From positions 2,232,001 through 2,296,000 of the forward strand of contig NZ_DASYGY010000009.1 in the NCBI RefSeq assembly GCF_035999195.1: DNA of 64,000 bases, written 5' to 3'. Positions 41,254-49,753 of this stretch are shown here, in pieces. Made by a program: the position numbers and the translations under genes. How positions within the stretch are numbered: the first letter of the stretch is position 1; every line of letters begins with the position of its first letter. Source of the stretch: Pseudoxanthomonas sp. (lineage in GTDB: Bacteria > Pseudomonadota > Gammaproteobacteria > Xanthomonadales > Xanthomonadaceae). The notes under the pieces were generated by a model that did no database searches, was not told the DNA's origin, and worked only from the letters and a program-made list of their open reading frames with translations.

Positions 41254-42354
41254 TCAGAGACGCAGCGGCATCACCACGTGGCGGGACTTCTCGCTGCTGG
41301 CCTCGCGGACCAGGGCGGACGAATTGGCGTCACGCAGCTGCAGGACGATGTGCTCATCGCGCAAGGCGGACAATGCATCCAGCAGGTAATTGACGTTGAA
41401 GCCGATCGCCAGACCGTCGACCTTGGTATCGGCCTCGATCTCCTCCTGGGCCTCTTCCTGCTCGGGGTTGTGGGCGCTGATCTTCAGCTGGCCCGGCGAC
41501 ACCTCGACGCGGACGCCGCGGTACTTCTCGTTCGACAGGATCGCGGCACGCTGCAGGGCGGCACGCAGCACCTCGCGATCCAGCTGGACCTCGCGATCGG
41601 CGCCGATGGGAATCACCGCGGCGTAATCCGGGAAGCGGCCATCGATCAGCTTGGACGTGAAGGTCACATCGTCGCGCTTCACCCGGATGTGGCTGCGGCC
41701 GACTTCCAGTTCCAGCGTGCGATCGCCGCCTTCCAGCAGGCGCTGCAGTTCGGTCACGCCCTTGCGCGGCACGATGATCTGGCGCTTGCCGACCGGTGCG
41801 CCTTCCAGCTGCGACTCGCACATGGCCAGGCGATGGCCGTCGGTCGCCACGCAGCGCAGGGTCCGCTCGCTCAGGTCGAACAGCAGGCCGTTGAGGTAGT
41901 AGCGCACGTCCTGCTGGGCCATGGCGAACGAAGTCCGTTCGATCAGCTCCTTCAGCGTGGCCTCCGGCACTTCGATCCGCTCGGTGGCCTCGACCTCGTC
42001 CACCGACGGGAAGTCGTTGGCGGGCAGGGTGGCGAGGGTGAAGCGGCTGCGCCCGGCCTGCACCGTGACCTTGTCGCCGGTCTGGCTGACGGTGACCTTG
42101 CTGCCGTCGGGCAGGGCGCGAATGATGTCGAACAGCTTGCGGGCCGGAATCGTGGTTTCGCCGTCCTGCGCGTCGTCGACCGCGCTGCGGGAAATCATCT
42201 CGACTTCCAGGTCCGTGCCGGTCAACGACAGTTGCCCGTTCTGCACCTGAACCAGGAAATTCGCCAGGACCGGCAACGTCTGCCGGCGTTCGACCACATT
42301 GACCACCTGGGCCAAGGGCTTGAGGAATGCTTCGCGCTGCAGACTGAAACGCAT
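41254..42354 (-). CDS. dnaN: DNA polymerase III beta sliding clamp
   Basis: A 366-residue clamp made of three similar domains, which rings DNA and tethers the polymerase. The N-terminus MRFSLQREAFLKPLAQVVNV and VLANFLVQVQNGQLSLTGTD are typical, and the C-terminus ends in VMPLRL as expected for the hydrophobic-cleft strand. Length equals the E. coli protein. The start at 42354 is the only ATG that gives the conserved N-terminus. It is downstream of dnaA, separated by the presumed origin. Confidence 0.98.
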   Translation of the reverse strand: MRFSLQREAFLKPLAQVVNVVERRQTLPVLANFLVQVQNGQLSLTGTDLEVEMISRSAVDDAQDGETTIPARKLFDIIRALPDGSKVTVSQTGDKVTVQAGRSRFTLATLPANDFPSVDEVEATERIEVPEATLKELIERTSFAMAQQDVRYYLNGLLFDLSERTLRCVATDGHRLAMCESQLEGAPVGKRQIIVPRKGVTELQRLLEGGDRTLELEVGRSHIRVKRDDVTFTSKLIDGRFPDYAAVIPIGADREVQLDREVLRAALQRAAILSNEKYRGVRVEVSPGQLKISAHNPEQEEAQEEIEADTKVDGLAIGFNVNYLLDALSALRDEHIVLQLRDANSSALVREASSEKSRHVVMPLRL

Positions 42355-42519
42355 GAGTGTTGGAGCCCCTTCGCTTTGGATTTTCAAGACTAAAAGCTTA
42401 AAAGCTGGTGGTGGTGGTACGCACGAAAAGCCGGGAAAAGCCACCTAACCATTTGAATCTGTTGTTTTTTCTGGCTTTCCAACCCGGTGGACAGGGTCGG
42501 TTGGAGCTGTGCCGGAACC

Positions 42520-42528
42520 TGTGGACAA
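42520..42528 (-). promoter_or_regulatory. DnaA box
   Basis: TGTGGACAA on the plus strand, that is TTGTCCACA on the minus strand, one base from consensus. Confidence 0.65.
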
Positions 42529-42554
42529 CTTTCAGGCTCCAAAACGCGCACATC

Positions 42555-42563
42555 TTATCCACA
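42555..42563 (+). promoter_or_regulatory. DnaA box (perfect consensus)
   Basis: TTATCCACA, identical to the bacterial consensus. Confidence 0.8.
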
Positions 42564-42829
42564 GATCGTGCGCCCGGTTGCCCACGACGTTATGCGTTGC
42601 CCTTCCCCAACCGCCTGTCTACAGTGCGCACCGGGCTGGGCAGCGCGGTCCCGCTGGCGACATGAGAGGGCGCCGCGATCACGCGCTAACCCCTTGAACG
42701 CTGCAAACGAGCCCCGCAAAAACGGGCGCCGACAACCCGCCCGGACCGCACGATTACCTGATCCTGATTTCCAGCGTGAAGCACCGTCCCGTGACTCGCG
42801 GATAGCGTGGCCCCACACGGCCCGTCGGC

Positions 42830-44155
42830 TTATTCGCTGAGTTTCCGGATCAGCTTGTCCCAGTCCTCGCGCAGCTTGCCATCCGCTTCCATCAGGGTGC
42901 GGATCTGTCGACAGGCGTGCAGCACGGTCGTGTGGTCGCGACCGGCGAACGCGTCGCCGATTTCCGGCAGGCTGTGTTCGGTCAGTTCCTTGGCCAAGGC
43001 CATCGCCACCTGTCGCGGGCGCGCGAGCGAGCGCGTGCGTCGCTTGGACAGCAGGTCCTTGATTTGCAGACCGTAGTAGTCTGCCACGGTCTTCTGGATA
43101 TTGGGGATGCTGATGGCCTGCTGCTGCGCGCGCAGCAGGTCGCGCAGGGTTTCCTGCGCGAACTCGGTGGTGATGGCGCGGCCGGTGAAGTTGGCGCGAG
43201 CGGCCAGCGTGTTGAGCGCGCCTTCCAGGTCGCGCACGTTGCTGCGCATCTTCTTGGCCAGCAGGAAGGCCACGTCGTCGGGGATCTGCGCGCCACGCTC
43301 GTGCGCCTTGGCCAATACGATGGCGGCGCGGGTCTCGAAATCCGGCGGGTCGATGGCCACGCTCAGGCCCCAGGCCAGCCGCGACTTCAGGCGCGGTTCC
43401 AGGCCTTCCACTTCGCGCGGATAGCGGTCGCAGGTCAGGATGATCTGCTGGCGTCCGTCGAACAGCGCATTGAAGGTGTGGAAGAACTCTTCCTGCGTGC
43501 GGTCCTTGCCGGCGAAGAACTGGATGTCGTCGATCAGCAGCGCGTCGACCTGCTGGAAGCGGCGCTTGAACTGGTCCATCGACTTTTCGATCAGCGCCTT
43601 GGTCATGGCGCTGAAGAACTGCTCGCTGCGCAGGTACAGCACGCGCGCGTTCGGATTCTGCCGGCGCATCTCGTTGCCGGCGGCGAACATCAGGTGGGTC
43701 TTGCCCAGGCCCGTGCCGCCGTACAGCAGCAGCGGGTTGTGCGCACGGTCGCCGGGCTTCTGTGCGGCCTGCCAGGCGGCGGCGCGACCGAGCTGGTTGC
43801 TGCGTCCTTCGACGAAGTTGTCGAAGGTGTAGTGCAGGTCCATGTTGCCGGCGAACGGTTCCGCCGGCGCGGCCGCCTGGAGGCCGCCGGGCGAGGACGC
43901 GGCGGGCGCCTCCGCCACGCGGCTGCGCGAACCGATTTCCAGCGACACGTCGTCATGGCCGGCGAAGTAGTCCAGCAGCTCGCGGATGCGACCGAGATAG
44001 CGTTCGCGCACCTGTTCCACGATGAAGGCGTTGGGTGCGTACAGGACCATGGCGTTGCTGCGCTGCTCGGCCTGCAGGGGCTTCAGCCAGGTGTGGACAT
44101 CCTCGGCCGGCAGTTCGGCTTCCAGGCGTTCGAGGCAACGGGGCCAGGCATCCAT
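42830..44155 (-). CDS. dnaA: Chromosomal replication initiator DnaA
   Basis: A 441-residue AAA+ initiator. Domain I is at residues 1-80 (WPRCLERLEAELPAEDVHTW), a short variable linker follows, then the AAA+ domain with Walker A GGTGLGKTHLMFA and Walker B ALLIDDIQFFAGK, and the domain IV DNA-binding signature GDAFAGRDHTTVLHACRQI. The ATG at 44155 gives the usual N-terminus; upstream in-frame codons are proline-rich and unlike DnaA. Boxes matching its binding site lie on both sides of the gene, fitting autoregulation. Confidence 0.98.
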   Translation of the reverse strand: MDAWPRCLERLEAELPAEDVHTWLKPLQAEQRSNAMVLYAPNAFIVEQVRERYLGRIRELLDYFAGHDDVSLEIGSRSRVAEAPAASSPGGLQAAAPAEPFAGNMDLHYTFDNFVEGRSNQLGRAAAWQAAQKPGDRAHNPLLLYGGTGLGKTHLMFAAGNEMRRQNPNARVLYLRSEQFFSAMTKALIEKSMDQFKRRFQQVDALLIDDIQFFAGKDRTQEEFFHTFNALFDGRQQIILTCDRYPREVEGLEPRLKSRLAWGLSVAIDPPDFETRAAIVLAKAHERGAQIPDDVAFLLAKKMRSNVRDLEGALNTLAARANFTGRAITTEFAQETLRDLLRAQQQAISIPNIQKTVADYYGLQIKDLLSKRRTRSLARPRQVAMALAKELTEHSLPEIGDAFAGRDHTTVLHACRQIRTLMEADGKLREDWDKLIRKLSE

Positions 44156-44276
44156 CAGGTGCAACAACTCGCGAGTAGGGGGCGGAATACGCCTTCCCGC
44201 GTTGCCGGGGGCAGCGCGGGGCGGAATCCATGGGGTCGGCCAGACTACCACCGGCACCGGGACCCGCCAACGCTCC

Positions 44277-44285
44277 TGTGCATAA
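44277..44285 (-). promoter_or_regulatory. DnaA-box-like site upstream of dnaA
   Basis: TTATGCACA on the minus strand, one mismatch to consensus, in the dnaA-rpmH divergent region. Confidence 0.5.
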
Positions 44286-44287
44286 CA

Positions 44288-44296
44288 TGTGGATGA
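44288..44296 (-). promoter_or_regulatory. DnaA-box-like site upstream of dnaA
   Basis: TCATCCACA on the minus strand, one mismatch to consensus, 2 bases from the previous site. Confidence 0.5.
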
Positions 44297-44359
44297 AAGG
44301 ACGAACGGCCGCAGGCACGGAGGCGCGGGGCCGGGAGCACATCGAAAGCACGGAGGGAG

Positions 44360-44388
44360 TTGACCGTAAGCCGGCGGTTACTATAGAA
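44360..44388 (+). promoter_or_regulatory. Sigma70 promoter of rpmH
   Basis: TTGACC (44360-44365), a 16-base spacer and TATAGA (44382-44387), giving a leader of about 33 bases before rpmH. The best sigma70 promoter in the window, fitting a ribosomal-protein gene. Confidence 0.75.
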
Positions 44389-44426
44389 TTTCCGGTTCTT
44401 TCCACCCGAACACGCACGAGGGCCCC

Positions 44427-44567
44427 ATGGCCACCAAGCGCACTTACCAACCCAGCAACCTCAAGCGCAAGCGCGACCATGGCTTCCGTGCCCGCATGGC
44501 CACGGCCGATGGCCGCAAGATCCTGGCCCGTCGCCGCGCCAAGGGCCGCAAGCGCCTGACCGCCTGA
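44427..44567 (+). CDS. rpmH: 50S ribosomal protein L34
   Basis: A 46-residue basic protein, MATKRTYQPSNLKRKRDHGF onward, matching L34 over its whole length (the tail reads ARRRAKGRKRLTA). It binds 23S rRNA in the large subunit. It has its own strong promoter and is followed after 52 bases by a hairpin and then rnpA, the usual order beside dnaA. Confidence 0.98.
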   Translation: MATKRTYQPSNLKRKRDHGFRARMATADGRKILARRRAKGRKRLTA

Positions 44568-44618
44568 TGGCCTGGCCGCTCTGCGGCCATGCTTCCATGC
44601 GTTCCCTGCATCACAAGG

Positions 44619-44642
44619 AGCCCGCCCGTTCACGAGCGGGCT
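44619..44642 (+). terminator. Hairpin between rpmH and rnpA (partial terminator)
   Basis: AGCCCGC, a 10-base loop and GCGGGCT, followed by TCTTG. It lies 10 bases before the rnpA ATG, so it may reduce read-through from the highly expressed rpmH or act on rnpA translation. Confidence 0.5.
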
Positions 44643-44652
44643 TCTTGCTGAA

Positions 44653-45093
44653 ATGAGCACGACTTTCCCGCGCAGCGCGCGGGTACGCGCAAGCGCCGAG
44701 TATGCGCGCGTGTTTGAACAGGCCCGCCGCACCTCCGATCCGCTGATGAGCCTGCACTGGTTGCCGGGCGAAGGCGCAGCGCGCCTGGGCCTTGCCGTGT
44801 CCCGCAAGGTGGACACGCGGGCCGTGGGTCGCAACCGCATCAAGCGCCAGCTGCGCGAACACTTCCGGCGCCTGCGCGATTCGCTTCCGGGTGGCGACTA
44901 TGTCGTGGTGGCGCGTCCGGCTGCGGCGAAAGCCGATCCCAACCAGCTGCGCGCGACCTTCGAGCGCGTGCTGGTGCGCGCCGGCGCATTGCCGGCACCG
45001 GCAGCGGGCGGCACAATGCCGCCGGGCTTGAATTCCCCCGCGCCGCCTCCCACTCCTTCTTCTCCGACCAAACCGGTTTCCGACGCCGGTTGA
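44653..45093 (+). CDS. rnpA: Ribonuclease P protein component
   Basis: A 146-residue protein subunit of RNase P, which matures tRNA 5' ends. The conserved RNA-binding block is RLGLAVSRKVDTRAVGRNRI and KRQLREHFR, with the final DYVVVARPAAA strand. The last 40 residues (after VRAGALP) are a Pro/Ala/Ser-rich extension not needed for the fold, making it longer than the usual 110-130. yidD, which often lies between rnpA and yidC, is absent: yidC begins 13 bases later. Confidence 0.94.
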   Translation: MSTTFPRSARVRASAEYARVFEQARRTSDPLMSLHWLPGEGAARLGLAVSRKVDTRAVGRNRIKRQLREHFRRLRDSLPGGDYVVVARPAAAKADPNQLRATFERVLVRAGALPAPAAGGTMPPGLNSPAPPPTPSSPTKPVSDAG

Positions 45094-45106
45094 GACTGCC
45101 TGCCTG

Positions 45107-46813
45107 ATGAACCAGACCCGTGTATTCCTGATCTTCGCCTGGCTGATGGTGGCGACCCTGCTATGGCTGGAATGGAGCAAGGACAAGGCAGCGCCTGCCG
45201 TTCCCGTTGTTGCCGCGCAGACGGCGACCGCGCCCGGCAGCACCGTGCCCACCGCGATCGCGCCGGGCGCCACGGCCTCCGGCACCGTGCCCAGCGCACC
45301 GACCGTCGCGCCCATGCCGACCGCCACCGCCAAGGGTGCGGCCGCACCGCGGGTCACGGTGCAGACCGATGTGCTGCGCCTGGTGCTGGACGGCGGCAGC
45401 GTGCTGGAAGCCGATCTGCTGCACTACCCGCAGAGCAAGACGCCGGGCAGCGGCCCGGTCCGCCTCTTCAGCCAGGAACCTCAGCACTTCTATGCCGCCG
45501 AAAGCGGTTGGGTGAGCAGCGGCTCGAAAGCCCCCGATCACCATGCCTTCGTGCCGGAGAACGGCACCGGCGCCGTCGCGCTGGCCAAGGGCGCCGACAG
45601 CGTCAGCGTGCCCTTCGTGTGGCAGGGTCCGGACGGCGTCACCATCCGTCGCACTTACACGTTCAAGCGGGCCAGCTACGAGATCGAGGTCCGCGACCAG
45701 GTCGTCAACGCCGGTGCGGGCACGTGGCAGGGCACGGTCTATCGCCAGCTGCTGCGCACGCCGCCGGTGGTCAAGAGCGGCATGACCAACCCGGAATCCT
45801 TCAGCTTCAACGGCGCCACCTGGTGGGACGGCAGCTACCAGCGTCGCAAGTTCGACGAGGACTATCTGGAAGACGGCCGCGTCAACGCGCAGGTGAAAGG
45901 CGGCTGGATCGCCATCCCGCAGCACCACTTCTTCAGCGCGTGGATCCCGCAGGCGGATGACACCACCACCATCTCGCTCGACACCCCGGATAACGGCGCG
46001 CGCGCGCTGATCCGCGAGATGGGCCCGGGCGTGAACGTCGGTCCCGGCCAGCAGGCCACCACCACCGCGCGCCTGTGGGTGGGCCCGAAGCTGGTGGACA
46101 AGATCCATGCGATCAACGCGCCGGGCATCGACCGCGTGGTCGACTACAGCCAGTTCTCGATCCTCGCGCTGCTCGGCCAGGGCCTGTTCTGGGTGTTGAA
46201 CTTCCTGCACGGCTTCCTCGGCAACTGGGGCTGGTCGATCATCGGCCTGGTGATCCTGGTGAAGCTGGCGCTGTATCCGCTGTCGGCGGCGCAGTACAAG
46301 AGCTTCGCCAAGATGCGCAAGTTCCAGCCGCGCATCCAGCAGCTGAAGGAACGCTACGGCGACGACAAGCAGAAGTTCCAGGTCGCCATGATGGAGCTGT
46401 ATAAGAAGGAGAAGATCAATCCGATGGGCGGCTGCCTGCCGATCCTCGTGCAGATGCCGGTGTTCCTGGCGCTGTACTGGGTGCTGGTGGAATCGGTCGA
46501 GCTGCGCCAGGCGCCGTGGTTCGCCTGGATCCAGGACCTGACCGCGCGCGATCCGTACTTCATCCTGCCGGTGCTCAACATGCTGGTGATGTGGCTGACG
46601 CAGAAGCTGACGCCGGCGCCGGGCATGGACCCGATGCAGCAGAAGATGATGCAGTTCATGCCGCTGGTGTTCGGCGTGATGATGGCGTTCTTCCCGTCGG
46701 GCCTGGTGCTGTACTGGGTCACCAACGGCGCGCTGGGTCTGCTGCAGCAGTGGTGGATGACCAAGCGCCACGGCGAATCCGCCACGCCGCCGAAGACCGC
46801 GGTCGCGAAGTAA
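45107..46813 (+). CDS. yidC: Membrane protein insertase YidC
   Basis: A 568-residue inner-membrane insertase of the Oxa1 superfamily, acting with or without SecYEG. It has one N-terminal helix (residues 6-20), a Pro/Ala/Thr-rich stretch, the large periplasmic P1 domain (about 80-340) and the conserved five-helix core. Core landmarks are ILVKLALYPLSAAQYKSFAK with the hydrophilic-groove region, and INPMGGCLPILVQMPVFLAL. Length agrees with gammaproteobacterial YidC. A strong terminator follows. Confidence 0.97.
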   Translation: MNQTRVFLIFAWLMVATLLWLEWSKDKAAPAVPVVAAQTATAPGSTVPTAIAPGATASGTVPSAPTVAPMPTATAKGAAAPRVTVQTDVLRLVLDGGSVLEADLLHYPQSKTPGSGPVRLFSQEPQHFYAAESGWVSSGSKAPDHHAFVPENGTGAVALAKGADSVSVPFVWQGPDGVTIRRTYTFKRASYEIEVRDQVVNAGAGTWQGTVYRQLLRTPPVVKSGMTNPESFSFNGATWWDGSYQRRKFDEDYLEDGRVNAQVKGGWIAIPQHHFFSAWIPQADDTTTISLDTPDNGARALIREMGPGVNVGPGQQATTTARLWVGPKLVDKIHAINAPGIDRVVDYSQFSILALLGQGLFWVLNFLHGFLGNWGWSIIGLVILVKLALYPLSAAQYKSFAKMRKFQPRIQQLKERYGDDKQKFQVAMMELYKKEKINPMGGCLPILVQMPVFLALYWVLVESVELRQAPWFAWIQDLTARDPYFILPVLNMLVMWLTQKLTPAPGMDPMQQKMMQFMPLVFGVMMAFFPSGLVLYWVTNGALGLLQQWWMTKRHGESATPPKTAVAK

Positions 46814-46833
46814 TCCGCGCCTCCCGCGAGACC

Positions 46834-46864
46834 ACGAAGCCCGCCCTCCGGCGGGCTTCGTGTT
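46834..46864 (+). terminator. Intrinsic terminator after yidC
   Basis: ACGAAGCCCGCC-CTCC-GGCGGGCTTCGT, a perfect 12-bp stem with a tetraloop, followed by GTTTCC. Confidence 0.75.
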
Positions 46865-46901
46865 TCCGCTACCCTGAACGCTCCTTCGCGAACCCATTTC
46901 C

Positions 46902-48242
46902 ATGCCGCCAGCCCAGGACACCATCGTCGCCATCGCCACGGCTCCCGGCGCCGGTGGCGTCGGCATCGTGCGGCTGTCGGGACCGGCGGCGCAGACCATC
47001 GCGAAGACGATCTGCGCGCGCGCGCTGTCGCCGCGCCGCGCCCATCACGTGCGGTTCCGCGATGCCGATGGCGGCACGCTCGACGACGGTATCGCGCTGT
47101 CGTTTCCTGGCCCTGCGAGTTTCACCGGCGAAGACGTGGTGGAACTGCAGGCGCACGGCAGTCCGGTCGTCCTGCAGCAGCTGGTCGCGCGCGCCTGTGC
47201 GCTCGGCGCGCGGATGGCGCGCCCCGGCGAGTTCTCCGAGCGCGCCTTCCTCAACGCCAGGCTCGATCTCGCCCAGGCCGAAGCCATCGCCGACCTGATC
47301 GCCGCTGCCGATGCGCGTGCCGCGCGCGCGGCCCGGCGTTCGCTGGATGGCGTCTTCTCGCGGCGCGTCGACGACATCGGCCAGTCGTTGCTGGCGCTGC
47401 GCGTCCACATCGAGGCCGCGATCGACTTCGCCGACGAATCGCTCGACACGCTCGGCGGCGAACAGGTCCGCCTGCGCCTGGCCGAAGCATGGCAACAGCT
47501 GGACGCGCTGATCGTCGATGCCGAACGCGGGCGCAAGCTGCGCGACGGCGTGCATGCGGTGATCGTCGGCCCGCCGAACGCCGGCAAGAGCTCGCTGCTC
47601 AACGCGCTGGCCGGCAGCGACCGCGCCATCGTCACCGACGTGGCCGGCACCACCCGCGACACCCTGCGCGAGACCATCCGCCTCGATGGGCTCGAACTGC
47701 ACCTGGTCGACACCGCCGGACTGCGCGACGGCGGCGACGCGATCGAGCGCGAAGGCATGCGCCGCGCACGTGCGGAACTCGCGCGCGCCGACGTGGCGCT
47801 TGCGGTGATCGATGCGCGCGATCCGGACGCCGGCCGTGCGGCGATCGCCGACAGCATCGACGGCGTCGCCACGGTGCTGTGGATCCACAACAAGGCCGAC
47901 CTGCTGGCCAGCGTGCCGCCGGATGACGGCGATCGCGTGTTCGTATCCGCCGCGCACGGCATCGGTCTCGACCGGCTGCACGTGCGCCTGCGTGCGCTCG
48001 CCGGCGGACCGGCCAGCGATGGCGGCGATGGCGAGTTCTCGGCACGGGCGCGTCATGTGGAGGCATTGCATCGCGCGGCCGCTCACGCCGGCTCCGCGTC
48101 CGATCAGCTTCAGCACGAGCGGCTGGAACTGGCGGCGGAGGAGCTGCGGCTGGCCCACGATGCCCTGGGCGACATCACCGGCCGCCTCAGCGCCGACGAC
48201 ATGCTGGGGCACATCTTTTCGACGTTCTGCATCGGCAAATGA
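46902..48242 (+). CDS. mnmE: tRNA modification GTPase MnmE (TrmE)
   Basis: A 446-residue GTPase that, with MnmG, adds the aminomethyl-type group to wobble uridine 34 of several tRNAs. It has the N-terminal formyl-THF-binding domain (TIVAIATAPGAGGVGIVRLS), helical domain, and an inserted G domain with G1 GPPNAGKSSLLN, G3 DTAG, and G4 NKAD. The C-terminal catalytic cysteine motif is FSTFCIGK. MnmG is not in the window. The gene is separated from yidC by a terminator. Confidence 0.97.
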   Translation: MPPAQDTIVAIATAPGAGGVGIVRLSGPAAQTIAKTICARALSPRRAHHVRFRDADGGTLDDGIALSFPGPASFTGEDVVELQAHGSPVVLQQLVARACALGARMARPGEFSERAFLNARLDLAQAEAIADLIAAADARAARAARRSLDGVFSRRVDDIGQSLLALRVHIEAAIDFADESLDTLGGEQVRLRLAEAWQQLDALIVDAERGRKLRDGVHAVIVGPPNAGKSSLLNALAGSDRAIVTDVAGTTRDTLRETIRLDGLELHLVDTAGLRDGGDAIEREGMRRARAELARADVALAVIDARDPDAGRAAIADSIDGVATVLWIHNKADLLASVPPDDGDRVFVSAAHGIGLDRLHVRLRALAGGPASDGGDGEFSARARHVEALHRAAAHAGSASDQLQHERLELAAEELRLAHDALGDITGRLSADDMLGHIFSTFCIGK

Positions 48243-48318
48243 CGACGCGTGGCGGTAGCCCGCCAAAAGTGTGACGAACATCAAGTGTTGCTTCCGATGC
48301 GCCGACGTACTCTGGCGT

Positions 48319-48336
48319 CCGGGTAGGGGTACCCGG
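48319..48336. repeat. Small hairpin in the leader of the TonB-domain lipoprotein
   Basis: CCGGGTA-GGGG-TACCCGG, a 7-bp stem; a second GC-rich dyad (GGCCCGTACGGGCC) follows at about 48354-48367. The 233-base gap otherwise shows no feature. Confidence 0.4.
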
Positions 48337-48475
48337 AAGGCATCGCGCCACGCCGGCCCGTACGGGCCCGGTCGAGCGCGGGCCCGTGCCGATTCGCGAC
48401 CTCCGGTCCTGCGTGCCTGCGCGCAGTGCCGGCCGTGTCGACACCATTAGAAACGTACTTGGGGGAGTTGAAACG

Positions 48476-49465
48476 ATGTCCTTGATCCAGACCACCGGGC
48501 GCCTGCGCTACGCCGCACCGCTGCTGCTCATCGTCGCGCTGGCGGCGTGTTCCAAGCAGGACGACGCCGCCGCGCCCGCCGCGACACCGGCCGCCACGCC
48601 CGCCGCACCGCCGCCGCCGGCCGTGTCCGCCGAGGTCCAGGCGATGGATGCCGACACGCTCCGCGATGCCGCGACCAAGGCACTGCGCGAGAACCGCATC
48701 TACGCGCCCGGCGGCGACAACGCGATGGAGTACTACCTCGCACTGCGCGACAAGCTGCCGAACGACCCCGGCGTGACCAGCGCGCTGACCGACCTGATGC
48801 CGTACACCCTGATCGCCGCCGAACAGAGCATCGCGCGCGAGGAGTTCACCGAAGCCCAGCGCCTGACCGCGATCATCGAGAAGGCGGATCCGAAGGCGCC
48901 CGCGCTGCCGCGCCTGCAGCAGAACATCGCCGCCGCGCAGCAGGCCGTCGCCCAGCGCGCCGTCACCGACGAGGCCGCCAAGACCAAGGCCGAAGAGGAC
49001 GCCCGCCTCAGGGAACAGCAGCGCCTGGCCCAGCAGGCGGAACAGCAGCGCGCCGCCGAGGCCGCCGCCGCGCAGCAGCTCGCGCAGCAGCAGGAAGCCG
49101 CGCGTGCGGAAGCGGCCCGGCAGGAAAGCGAGCGTCAGGCGGCCGCCCAGCGCGAGGCGGCCAACCGCCAGGCCGCCGCGGCCCGTGCCGCCGCGCCTGC
49201 CGCCGCTCCGGCGCAGTCGCTGCGCGCGGTCAGCACGCCGGCACCGCGTTATCCGCCGGAAGCCCTGCGTTCGGGCACCAGCGGCGAAGTGCTGGTGGAG
49301 ATCACCGTCGGCACCGACGGCTCGGTGACCAATGCGCGCGTGGTGCGTGCCACGCCGGCGCGCGTATTCGACCGCGAGGCGCTCAACGCCGTGCGCCGCT
49401 GGCGCTTCGAGCCGGTCGATGCACCGGTCACCACGCGCCGCACGATCGGTTTCAGCCCGGGCTGA
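48476..49465 (+). CDS. Lipoprotein with C-terminal TonB domain
   Basis: A 329-residue protein. The signal peptide ends in the lipobox VALAAC (Cys about residue 25), so it is lipid-anchored, not a transmembrane TonB. A proline-rich linker is followed by a helical domain (about 55-150), a long Ala/Gln/Glu/Arg coiled coil (about 155-240, TolA-like in composition) and a TonB_C domain (RYPPEALRSGTSGEVLVEIT, VRRWRFEPVDAP). Without the ExbB-contacting helix it probably cannot be energised like TonB; it may bind receptors or the envelope. Strong GGGGGAG ribosome-binding site. Own terminator. Confidence 0.83.
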   Translation: MSLIQTTGRLRYAAPLLLIVALAACSKQDDAAAPAATPAATPAAPPPPAVSAEVQAMDADTLRDAATKALRENRIYAPGGDNAMEYYLALRDKLPNDPGVTSALTDLMPYTLIAAEQSIAREEFTEAQRLTAIIEKADPKAPALPRLQQNIAAAQQAVAQRAVTDEAAKTKAEEDARLREQQRLAQQAEQQRAAEAAAAQQLAQQQEAARAEAARQESERQAAAQREAANRQAAAARAAAPAAAPAQSLRAVSTPAPRYPPEALRSGTSGEVLVEITVGTDGSVTNARVVRATPARVFDREALNAVRRWRFEPVDAPVTTRRTIGFSPG

Positions 49466-49487
49466 CCGCCGCTCCCTCCGCGTGAGA

Positions 49488-49520
49488 CGAAACGCCGGCC
49501 CCGTGCCGGCGTTTTCGTTT
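49488..49520 (+). terminator. Intrinsic terminator after the TonB-domain lipoprotein gene
   Basis: CGAAACGCCGGC-CCCGT-GCCGGCGTTTTCG followed by TTT: GC-rich stem with T-rich 3' side. Confidence 0.8.
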
Positions 49521-49599
49521 GCGCGTCGGTCTCGCTCAACCGAAGTGGGTCGGCGCTCGAGCGAAGTCGGGACGCCGCCTTCTGTGCCGCCGCGTTCCA

Positions 49600-49746
49600 C
49601 CAGGCCTTGGCTGGGCATGGGTGCGGGCTACGACGTCGACCACCACAACGCGCTGGGCCTGAACTACGACGACAACACGGGCGACCTGTTCAATGCCGAT
49701 GTTACCGCGCAGACGCTGACGTCTCGGCGACGAGTACCGCTTCTGA
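49600..49746 (+). pseudogene. Remnant of an outer-membrane beta-barrel protein (3' end, frameshifted)
   Basis: About 37 codons (from 49609) read LGMGAGYDVDHHNALGLNYD, NTGDLFNADVTAQTLT, a typical pair of outer-membrane strands with alternating residues. The natural C-terminus GDEYRF and stop (49726-49746, ending in Phe as barrel proteins do) continues in another frame, so two bases are missing or one is gained near 49722. No start or upstream domain remains; the preceding 90 bases have no similarity that I recognise. It is therefore a dead 3' fragment in the 340-base gap 49466-49805. Confidence 0.6.
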
Positions 49747-49753
49747 GCTCGAA

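Larger units (their letters stand above)
42355..42829. other. oriC: Probable chromosomal replication origin (dnaA-dnaN gap)
   Basis: A 475-base gap without a gene. It contains a perfect DnaA box TTATCCACA at 42555-42563, a TTGTCCACA box on the minus strand at 42520-42528 and weaker candidates near 42485 and 42614. An AT-rich stretch (about 42370-42480, including TTGTTTTTT) may be the unwinding element. The dnaA-dnaN gap is the known location of oriC in related Xanthomonas. Genes diverge around this region: replication genes leftward, rpmH-mnmE rightward. Confidence 0.75.
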
